From Amycolatopsis sp. FBCC-B4732 (lineage in GTDB: Bacteria; Actinomycetota; Actinomycetes; Mycobacteriales; Pseudonocardiaceae): a stretch of 64,000 nucleotides of DNA. Made by a program: the position numbers and the translations under genes. Where the stretch lies: the NCBI RefSeq assembly GCF_023008405.1, contig NZ_CP095376.1:3372001-3436000 (forward strand). The letters run 5' to 3'. How positions within the stretch are numbered: position 1 is the first letter of the stretch; each line of letters opens with the position of its first letter. The notes under the pieces were generated by a model. That model was not told the origin of the DNA. It did not search any database and saw nothing but the letters and a program-made list of their open reading frames with translations. Shown piece after piece: positions 57,673 to 64,000 of this stretch.

Positions 57673-60651
57673 TCATCCCGGCCACCGCATGCTCTCCGGC
57701 GGCCCCAGGTAGCTCGGCCGCAGCCCGCCGGTGTCCACCACCAGCTTCTGCAGCACCACCGCCGGGTCCACCATCCAGAACTTCAGCACGTGCGGGCCCG
57801 CCGCCCCCACCACGTGGCCCGTCGACGTCAGGTTCACGTTGTCCGACGTCGTCCGCTCCCACTGCCGGTTCATCGACGTGTCGTCCGCGCCCGTGGCCTT
57901 CGTGATGTTCACGACCTGCGGCTCCGCGTCGTCGAACGAGACCGCGTAGCGCAGCCCGTCCCCCGCCAGCACGTTGTTGCGTGGCGAAAGGTACGCCCAC
58001 ACCGTGACCGGGCCCGCCGTGAACAGCGTCATCCGGTACTCCAGCCGCGGGCCCGCTCCCGGGTTCCGGCTCGCCGACGTCACCGGGAACGGCGTCATCC
58101 CCAGGTCCGGGACGCGCCGCCACGACGTCCCCTCGACAGCGACGTTCGCGCTGCAGTGCGGGGCTTCCACCGACACGTACCCGCCCGCCTCGACGAACCC
58201 GCGCCGCCACGGCGCCGGCAGGTCGCGGTGCCGCGCCACCGCGTCCACCACCACCGACGAACCGGCGCCGGACACCGTGATCGGCACCGCCGTCGTCCCG
58301 CGGGGCGCCCGGGCCCAGTCGATCCGCACCGTCATCCGCAGCTCCTCCTCCACCCGCCCGCCGCGCGGCTCGACCCGCACCCACGGCGCGCCCGGGGTGA
58401 CCGTGCAGCGGAACGGCGTCCGGCCGCGGTTGAAGACGTCGATGTACTGCGCCGGCGCGCTTTGCCACGGGCTGAACTCCGGCAGCACCGGCCGGCCGGC
58501 GGCTCCCGGCCACGCCTCGGCGGACCCGTCGACCGCGACCCCCAGCGAAGCCGCGGCGGGGACGTCGAGGCGGCGCACCGCCGGGAAGATCACGTCCGGC
58601 AGGGCCACGTTGTTCAGCTCCGGCTGCTGCCACGGCGCGTTCGGGCCGTACCGCTCGACGTCGCCGTAGTCGATGTGCGGCTGGGTCTGGAAGCCCTTCC
58701 ACTTCCCGCCCGCGACGCCGGTGTTGTACTTCTCCGCCAGCGCCAGGTCGTCGGCGAACCGCGCCTCGGTGACGGCGGCGAGCCCGTTCGCCGAAGCCCG
58801 CCCCTGGGTCGCGTACAGCAGGTTGGTGAACTCCGCGCGCCGCAGCGCGTACAGGTTCGCCGAGGCCTGGACTTCGTACAGCACCAGTTCGTAGAAGGCG
58901 TCCCGGTAGGCCGCGGGCACCCGCGGGGAAAGGCGGGCCGCCCGCGCCCCCAGGTCCTGCCACTCCGCCGTGACCCGGTCCAGCTCGCCGTAGTTCACCA
59001 GGCTGAACGGCGTCGCCTGGTCGTCGTAGGTGATCGTGCCGTCTGCGGCCAGGGTGATCCGCCGGTTCAGCAGCTCCGGCTTCCGCCGCGACTGCAGCCG
59101 CCCGTAGTCGTGCAGCACCCCGGCGATCTCGCCCGCCAGCGCGGGGCCGAAGTTGAGCGCGGCGAACTCGCGCTCCCAGGTGGACAGTCGTTCGGCCGGC
59201 CACGCCGCGGGGTTCCAGGCGTAGTCGAGGAAGAACTGCAGCGGCAGCTCGTTGCCCTTCATGTCCCCGACGTTCGCCACCCACAGCCGGTCGTTCCCGT
59301 AGGCGGTGGCCTGGTTCAGCTGCTCCCACGTGTTCGCGATCAGCGCGGTGTCGACCCACTTGTAGTTGCGCCCGCCGCCGACGTAGTCGAAGTGGTAGTA
59401 GAGCCCGTACCCGCCCGGGTGCGGCGGCAGCGAGAGGTCCGGGTGCTTGCGGATGTTGCCCCAGTTGTCGTCGGTGAACACGACGATGACGTCGTCCGGC
59501 GGCCGCAGGCCCTTGACCCAGTACCGCTGGACCTCCTTGTAGAGCGTCCACACCTGCGGGACGTCGGTGCTCAGCTCGCGCGCGAGGATGTCCCGCTCGG
59601 CCGCGAGGATCTCCGCCATCAGCTCGATGCCGTCACCGTCGGGCAGGCTGACGTCGCCGTTGCCGCGCATGCCGAGCGTGACGACGCCTTCGAAGCCCTC
59701 GCGGGCCATCCGGCGGATGCCGTCGGTCCAGTAGGCCTTGATCGCTTCGCCGTTGCGGCGGAAGCTCCACTCCCCCGTGCCGCCGTAGGGGTCGTGCCCG
59801 GGGGTGGCGTGCCGGTTCCACTCCTCGATGCCGCGCATCATCGGTGCCTCGTGCGAAGTACCCATGACGACGCCGTACTCCTTGGCCGTCGCGTGGTTGA
59901 GCGGGTCGTCCTCGGCGAACGCCCGCCCCCACACCGCCGGCCACAGGTAGTTGGCGCGCAGCCGCAGCATGGTCTCGAACACCTTCGCGTAGAAGAGGTG
60001 GTTGAAACCGTTGGGGAAGCCCGGTGCGTGGCCCGGCCCGAAGTACTCCGGAGCCCAGGTGCCGAGCGCCGGGTTCTCGTCGTTGACGAAGAACCCGCGG
60101 TACTTGACGTGCGGGGTGCCCAAGCTGAAGCGCTCGCCCGGGAGGTGCAGCTCGGCCTGCCGCCGCGGCGGGACGTCGGCCCACCAGTACCACGGCGAAA
60201 CACCGATCCGCCGCGAAACCTCGTAGACGCCGTAGATCACGCCGCGCTGATCGCTGCCGGTGAGCACGAGCCGCCCGTCGACGACCTGGCTCAGCGACGT
60301 CTCCCACTTCCCGGCGGTGTCCCGGACGTCCAGGCGCCCGGCCCGCACCAGGTCGTCGACCAGCGGGCTGTGCCCGAGGGTGCCGACCAGCACCACGGGC
60401 CCGTGCTCCGGCACCACATCGGACACGGCCGGGCGGACGCCCGTGACGCGTTCGACGTCGGCGGCCAGGTCCCCGGCGACCCGGCGGACCCCCGGCAGAT
60501 CGCCGGGGGCGACCACGATCGTCGCGGCCTTTCCCCGCGACACCAACGGGAACCCGGTCCCCGCTTCGGCGAGTCCCGGCAGAGCGGCCGAACCGGCCCC
60601 GGCCAGCGCGAGCAACTGCAGAAAGGTACGGCGGTGGACCTCGGACGGCAC
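57673..60651 (-). CDS. GH115 xylan alpha-1,2-glucuronidase, Tat-exported
   Basis: A 992-residue enzyme that removes glucuronic or methylglucuronic acid from xylan. The start MPSEVHRRTFLQLLALAGAG is a twin-arginine signal. GH115 segments are visible: GVIYGVYEVSRRIGVSPWYW, then VKYRGFFVNDENPALGTWAP, FNHLFYAKVFETMLRLRANY, GTSHEAPMMRG and VFTDDNWGNIRKHPDLSLPP. A C-terminal beta domain (VTVWAYLSPRNNVLAGDGLR) completes the usual length. It is the last gene of the sugar-importer operon, 15 bases after the permease, so import and side-chain removal are jointly controlled. Confidence 0.92.
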   Translation of the reverse strand: MPSEVHRRTFLQLLALAGAGSAALPGLAEAGTGFPLVSRGKAATIVVAPGDLPGVRRVAGDLAADVERVTGVRPAVSDVVPEHGPVVLVGTLGHSPLVDDLVRAGRLDVRDTAGKWETSLSQVVDGRLVLTGSDQRGVIYGVYEVSRRIGVSPWYWWADVPPRRQAELHLPGERFSLGTPHVKYRGFFVNDENPALGTWAPEYFGPGHAPGFPNGFNHLFYAKVFETMLRLRANYLWPAVWGRAFAEDDPLNHATAKEYGVVMGTSHEAPMMRGIEEWNRHATPGHDPYGGTGEWSFRRNGEAIKAYWTDGIRRMAREGFEGVVTLGMRGNGDVSLPDGDGIELMAEILAAERDILARELSTDVPQVWTLYKEVQRYWVKGLRPPDDVIVVFTDDNWGNIRKHPDLSLPPHPGGYGLYYHFDYVGGGRNYKWVDTALIANTWEQLNQATAYGNDRLWVANVGDMKGNELPLQFFLDYAWNPAAWPAERLSTWEREFAALNFGPALAGEIAGVLHDYGRLQSRRKPELLNRRITLAADGTITYDDQATPFSLVNYGELDRVTAEWQDLGARAARLSPRVPAAYRDAFYELVLYEVQASANLYALRRAEFTNLLYATQGRASANGLAAVTEARFADDLALAEKYNTGVAGGKWKGFQTQPHIDYGDVERYGPNAPWQQPELNNVALPDVIFPAVRRLDVPAAASLGVAVDGSAEAWPGAAGRPVLPEFSPWQSAPAQYIDVFNRGRTPFRCTVTPGAPWVRVEPRGGRVEEELRMTVRIDWARAPRGTTAVPITVSGAGSSVVVDAVARHRDLPAPWRRGFVEAGGYVSVEAPHCSANVAVEGTSWRRVPDLGMTPFPVTSASRNPGAGPRLEYRMTLFTAGPVTVWAYLSPRNNVLAGDGLRYAVSFDDAEPQVVNITKATGADDTSMNRQWERTTSDNVNLTSTGHVVGAAGPHVLKFWMVDPAVVLQKLVVDTGGLRPSYLGPPESMRWPG

Positions 60652-60666
60652 GGGAGACCTCCTGAG

Positions 60667-61491
60667 TCAGCCCTTCACGGATCCGGTCAGCCCACCGACG
60701 ATGCGCCGTTCGGCGAGCACGAAGAACGCGAGCGCCGGGATCATCGACAGCGCGGTGAACGCGAGCACGCGGGCGGTGTCCTGGGAGTACTGCGACTGGA
60801 ACGTCGCGACGCCGAGCGGGAGCGTGAAGTGCGCGGAGTCGTTGAACACGAGCAGCGGCAGCAGGTAGGCGTTCCAGCTGGTGACGAAGGCGAGCACGCC
60901 GACCGTGGTCAGCGCGGGTGTCGACAGCGGCAGCAGGATGCGCCAGAAGAAGCCGAGCCGGGTGGCGCCGTCGAGCACGGCCGCGTCCTCGAGCTCGCCC
61001 GGTATGGCGTGCATGAACGGCCGCAGGATCACGATCGTCACCGGCAGCGAGAACGCCGCCTCCGGGATCGCCACGCCCCAGAAGGTTTCGAGCATGCCCA
61101 GCTGGCGAAGCCACAGGTACAGCGGCAGCGTCGCCACCGTGAGCGGGAACAGCAGGCCGAGCGTGAACAGCGTGTACAGCGCTTCACGGCCCTTGAAGTG
61201 GTACCTCGAGAGCGCGTACCCGGCCATCGAGCCCAAGCCGACGGCGACCGCGGTCGCGATCACGGCGATCAGTGCGCTGTTGCCGAGGAACGTCCAGAAC
61301 GCGCTCGAGCCGAGGACCGAGGCGTAGTTGTCCGAGATCCACGGGGCGGGCAGCCCGGCCGGGTCGTTGGTGAGCTGGGCGTTGCTGCGGAACCCGCCGA
61401 GCAAGACGAACAGCAGCGGTACGACGGTCACCCCGAGCACGACGATCGCCGCGAGGTAGCCCGCCGACAGGCCGAACCGGCGTGAACGCAT
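60667..61491 (-). CDS. Sugar ABC transporter permease (MalG type)
   Basis: A 274-residue membrane protein from ATG 61491, overlapping the stop of the MalF-type gene. The EAA coupling loop is GELEDAAVLDGATRLGFFWR, followed by ILLPLSTPALTTVGVLAFV. About six hydrophobic segments. It forms a channel with the MalF-type subunit. No ATPase gene is present in the operon; such carbohydrate importers of actinomycetes commonly use a shared MsiK ATPase. Confidence 0.92.
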   Translation of the reverse strand: MRSRRFGLSAGYLAAIVVLGVTVVPLLFVLLGGFRSNAQLTNDPAGLPAPWISDNYASVLGSSAFWTFLGNSALIAVIATAVAVGLGSMAGYALSRYHFKGREALYTLFTLGLLFPLTVATLPLYLWLRQLGMLETFWGVAIPEAAFSLPVTIVILRPFMHAIPGELEDAAVLDGATRLGFFWRILLPLSTPALTTVGVLAFVTSWNAYLLPLLVFNDSAHFTLPLGVATFQSQYSQDTARVLAFTALSMIPALAFFVLAERRIVGGLTGSVKG

Positions 61492-62462
61492 CAGCCCACC
61501 ATCCTCGTCAGAGCGCCCTGGGTGTCGCGGCGGAGCGCGAACCGCTGGTACAGCAGGGCGAACACGAAGCAGATGACGAACAGGATCACCGCGACCGCGG
61601 AGCCGAAGCCGAATTCGTAGCGCTTGAAGCCGTGGTCGACCAGGTAGGTCGCCATCGTCGTCGACGCGTTCGCCGGGCCGCCCGTGGTCATGATCCAGAC
61701 GACGTCGAACAGCTGGAGCGAGCCGATCACCGAGAGGAAGATCCAGATCCGGATGGTCGGCCCGAGGAGCGGGAGCACGACGTGCCGGGTGGTCTGCCAC
61801 GCCGACGCGCCGTCGAGCGCGGCGGCTTCGCGCAGTTCGGCGGGCACGCCCTGGAGACCGGCGAGCAGCAGGATGATGCCGAAGCCGATGTACTTCCAGG
61901 TGATCACCGCGAACAGCGTGTAGAGCACGATGCCCGGGTCGGCCAGCCAGTTGTGGATCAGGCCGCCGAGCCCGGCGCCCTTGAGCACCTGGTCGGCGAA
62001 CCCGTTGGGCTGCAGCATGAGGACCCAGATCACCGCCGTGATCGCCTCGGAGAGCACGTACGGCGCGAACACCAGCGCGCGCAGCACCGCGCGCCCGCGC
62101 AGCTTGCGGTTCAGCAGCATCGCCAGCCCGATCGACAGCGGCAGCTGCACCACGATCGACAGCCCGGCGATGATCAGGTTGTGCACGATCGCGCCCTGGA
62201 ACACCTCGCCGCTGAAGGCGTCGACGTAGTTGTCGAGGCCGATGAAGTCGTCGAGCGGACCGAAGCCGTTCCACTTGAAGAGGCTGTAGAAACCGGCGAT
62301 CCCGATCGGCACCAGGACGAAGCCGACGAACACCAGCAGGGCCGGCCCGAGCAGCAGCGCCAGCTCGAGCCGTTTGCCGAGACCGGACCGCTTCGCGCGG
62401 CGGCCCGGAGCCGGTGCGGACGGCCGGTTCGCCGTCCGCACCGGCTTCGTCGCCGTGGTCAC
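61491..62462 (-). CDS. Sugar ABC transporter permease (MalF type)
   Basis: A 323-residue membrane protein from GTG 62462, overlapping the binding-protein stop (GTGA). After a charged start come helices beginning LLLGPALLVFVGFVLVPIGI; the EAA loop is AELREAAALDGASAWQTTRH, followed by VVLPLLGPTIRIWIF. It pairs with the MalG-type subunit to import oligosaccharides, most likely xylo-oligosaccharides carrying glucuronic acid given GH115 in the operon. Confidence 0.92.
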   Translation of the reverse strand: MTTATKPVRTANRPSAPAPGRRAKRSGLGKRLELALLLGPALLVFVGFVLVPIGIAGFYSLFKWNGFGPLDDFIGLDNYVDAFSGEVFQGAIVHNLIIAGLSIVVQLPLSIGLAMLLNRKLRGRAVLRALVFAPYVLSEAITAVIWVLMLQPNGFADQVLKGAGLGGLIHNWLADPGIVLYTLFAVITWKYIGFGIILLLAGLQGVPAELREAAALDGASAWQTTRHVVLPLLGPTIRIWIFLSVIGSLQLFDVVWIMTTGGPANASTTMATYLVDHGFKRYEFGFGSAVAVILFVICFVFALLYQRFALRRDTQGALTRMVG

Positions 62463-63754
62463 TTGTTGCCCGCCGCGGCCTGGTTGACGGCGGCCACGAT
62501 GCCTTCGGGGGTGCCCTGGCCGGCGAACATGTTCGCCACCGCGTCGTTCAGCGCGGCGCCGACCGCGGTCGGGAACGCCCGGTCGAAGTACATCTGCAGG
62601 TACGGCGCCTTCGTGCCGTAGTCGTAGACGGCCTTCAGCGTGTCGGTCTTCAGCGCCTTCGCGGCGACGGTGTTGACGGGCAGGCCGGCTCCCTGAGCGG
62701 CGAGCTGCGTCTGCACCGGCTCGCTGCCCAGGTACTGCAGGAAGTCCGCGCACGCCTTCGACGCGCGGGTGGTGCAGGCGAACCCGTCACCGCCGCCGAG
62801 CACCGCCGCCGGGTCGCCCTGCCCGCCCGTGACGGCCGGGAACGGGAACCAGCCGACCTTCGAATCCAGCTGCTTGTCGTCGGTCAGCGCCGACATCGTG
62901 CCGGGCTCCCAGTCGCCCTGCAGTTCCATCGCGGCCTTGCCGTTGGCGACCAGGCCGGCCGAGCTGCCCGCGCCCTGCTGCGCCGGCGTGCCCGCGAACC
63001 CGGTCTGGAACGGTTGCGTGGCCAGGAAGTTCTTCAGGTCCTGCCCGGCCTTCGTCCAGCACGGGTCTTCGAGCTTGACCGCCTTCACCGACTGCTTGAG
63101 CACGTCGACCGAGCACTCGCGGATCGCGAAGTAGTTGAAGTAGAAGGCGTCCGGCCAGCGGTCCTTACCGCCGACCGAGATCGGCGCGATGTTCTTGGCC
63201 TTCAGCTGCGTGACCGCGGCGTTCAGCTCGTCCATCGTCTTCGGCGGGGTGGTGATCCCCGCCTGCTGGAAGAGGTCCTTGCGGTACCAGAAGCCGACGA
63301 AGTGCTGCTCGAACGGCACCCCGTACTGCTTGCCGTCGACCTGCCAGTTCTCGCCGAACTTGCCGGTGGTCTGGGTGATCCACGGCTTCGTGGCGTCGGT
63401 GATGTCGGCGACCTTGCCCGAGGTGATCTGCGAGGCCAGGTCTCCGGCGCCCCAGGACTGGTAGACGTCCGGCGGCTCCGCCCCCTGCAGCGCGAGCGGG
63501 ACCTTCGTCGGGAAGTCCTCGTTCTGCAGCGGCTGGGCCTTGATCGTGACGTCCGGGTGCGCCTGGTGGTAGTCGGCGACGACCTTCTCCCAGATCGACT
63601 TGATCGGATCGGTGGTGCCGTTGTGCCACCAGGTGAGGGTGACCGGCCCGCTCGGCTGCGCGGGCGCGTCGTTCCCCCCGCTGCACGCCGAAAGGGCGAG
63701 CGGGAGGACGGCTGCCAAGGCCGCGAGAACGGGGATTCTGTGCTTCGCGAACAT
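62459..63754 (-). CDS. Sugar ABC transporter substrate-binding lipoprotein
   Basis: A 431-residue SBP_bac_1-type lipoprotein with lipobox LSAC (Cys24). The mature part begins VTLTWWHNGTTDPIKSIWEK, then VVADYHQAHPDVTIKAQPLQ, typical of oligosaccharide binders; VANGKAAMELQGDWEPGTMS and the C-terminal helices are also typical. It captures sugar outside the membrane. It is the first gene of the operon; two palindromes lie in the 133 bases before it, shared with a divergent LacI gene. Confidence 0.92.
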   Translation of the reverse strand: MFAKHRIPVLAALAAVLPLALSACSGGNDAPAQPSGPVTLTWWHNGTTDPIKSIWEKVVADYHQAHPDVTIKAQPLQNEDFPTKVPLALQGAEPPDVYQSWGAGDLASQITSGKVADITDATKPWITQTTGKFGENWQVDGKQYGVPFEQHFVGFWYRKDLFQQAGITTPPKTMDELNAAVTQLKAKNIAPISVGGKDRWPDAFYFNYFAIRECSVDVLKQSVKAVKLEDPCWTKAGQDLKNFLATQPFQTGFAGTPAQQGAGSSAGLVANGKAAMELQGDWEPGTMSALTDDKQLDSKVGWFPFPAVTGGQGDPAAVLGGGDGFACTTRASKACADFLQYLGSEPVQTQLAAQGAGLPVNTVAAKALKTDTLKAVYDYGTKAPYLQMYFDRAFPTAVGAALNDAVANMFAGQGTPEGIVAAVNQAAAGNK

Positions 63755-63822
63755 CGTGGGTCCACTCCTGACGACTTCGGCCGAGTTGGACGGGGCGCGA
63801 CTGCGCCCGGGTTGGCGAAGAG

Positions 63823-63838
63823 TTTGCTCCGGGGCAAA
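63823..63838. promoter_or_regulatory. LacI-type palindrome upstream of the sugar-importer operon
   Basis: TTTGCTCCGGGGCAAA matches its complement at 14 of 16 positions and has the central CCGG seen in many LacI-type operators. It lies 69 bases before the binding-protein start. Confidence 0.5.
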
Positions 63839-63850
63839 TCGGATGTCAAT

Positions 63851-63864
63851 CGTTGTCGATAACG
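63851..63864. promoter_or_regulatory. LacI-type operator before the second LacI gene
   Basis: CGTTGTCGATAACG matches its complement at 12 of 14 positions and resembles the TGTTATCGATAACA class of LacI operators. It lies 23 bases before the LacI start and 97 before the importer operon, so it can control both. Confidence 0.6.
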
Positions 63865-63887
63865 TTTTACATGGCTAGTCTGAGCCG

Positions 63888-64000
63888 ATGCAGCCCAGTT
63901 CCAGGGTGACCATCCGTGACGTCGCAGCCCGCGCCGGCGTCTCGGTGGCCACGGTTTCCAAAGTCATCAACGAGCGCTACGGCGTCTCCGCCGCGACGCT
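63888..64000 (+). CDS. LacI-family regulator, N-terminal part (3' end outside window)
   Basis: The first 37 codons from ATG 63888 encode a LacI-type helix-turn-helix: VTIRDVAARAGVSVATVSKV, then INERYGVSAAT. The gene runs off the end of the window. It is divergent from the sugar-importer/GH115 operon and is its most likely local repressor. Confidence 0.85.
   Translation, partial: MQPSSRVTIRDVAARAGVSVATVSKVINERYGVSAAT

Noticed and set aside
1..64000. tRNA, rRNA, CRISPR arrays, transposases, phage or conjugation genes
   Set aside because: None could be recognised anywhere in the window; the palindromes found are isolated and not arrays.

Overview
The window is a 64 kb stretch of very GC-rich DNA with dense genes, many GTG starts, frequent 4-base start/stop overlaps, a LuxR-type large ATPase regulator and a DUF6292-like protein. 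This fits an actinomycete, most likely Pseudonocardiaceae (Amycolatopsis-like); the genus is inferred from gene style only. I see no rRNA, tRNA, CRISPR array, insertion sequence or origin.

Bases 1-4.5 kb hold the end of a glycosyltransferase, a large XRE/NB-ARC/TPR regulator and a divergent AraC regulator. From 4.5 to 16.1 kb lies an amine-catabolism block: two MoaF-family proteins, a SnoaL-like protein, a branched-chain-type ABC uptake system (with a permease-ATPase fusion), two SDR dehydrogenases, a topaquinone copper amine oxidase with every catalytic residue in place, and a YtcJ-type amidohydrolase.

From 16.2 to 30.9 kb lies a second catabolic block: a TetR regulator, a carboxylesterase, an O-methyltransferase-like protein, a complete peptide/nickel-type ABC importer, an alpha/beta hydrolase, two unusual aldo/keto reductases, an SDR, an amidohydrolase, a zinc alcohol dehydrogenase and another esterase. 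Five promoters in this block carry the same inverted repeat, CTAC-N4-GTAG, one of them in front of the TetR gene itself. This defines an apparent TetR regulon whose substrate is unknown, and it is the best candidate for an undescribed system. A GMC oxidoreductase and an aldehyde dehydrogenase follow (30.9-34.0 kb). Then comes a tight operon for homoprotocatechuate meta-cleavage (34.0-39.6 kb): a FAH-RraA fusion, a GntR regulator, a DapA-like lyase, an HpaE-type dehydrogenase and HpaD. Amine oxidase, aldehyde dehydrogenase and HpaD together could take dopamine-like arylethylamines to central metabolism.

From 39.6 to 48.6 kb are an S9 peptidase, an orphan anti-sigma-type ATPase, a LAL-family regulator, a secreted subtilase and a secreted trypsin-like protease sharing a terminator, and a DUF6292-like protein. 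At 48.9-50.5 kb a TetR/aldo-keto reductase pair is broken by frameshifts. From 50.6 to 54.8 kb are the tmsA/tmsB pair for 10-methyl fatty acids, a cold-shock protein and a fatty-acid desaturase. From 54.9 kb to the end is a xylan-use locus: a NodB deacetylase, GH10 xylanase, LacI regulator, GH115 alpha-glucuronidase, a sugar ABC importer and the start of a second LacI regulator, with palindromic LacI-type operators in both divergent promoters.
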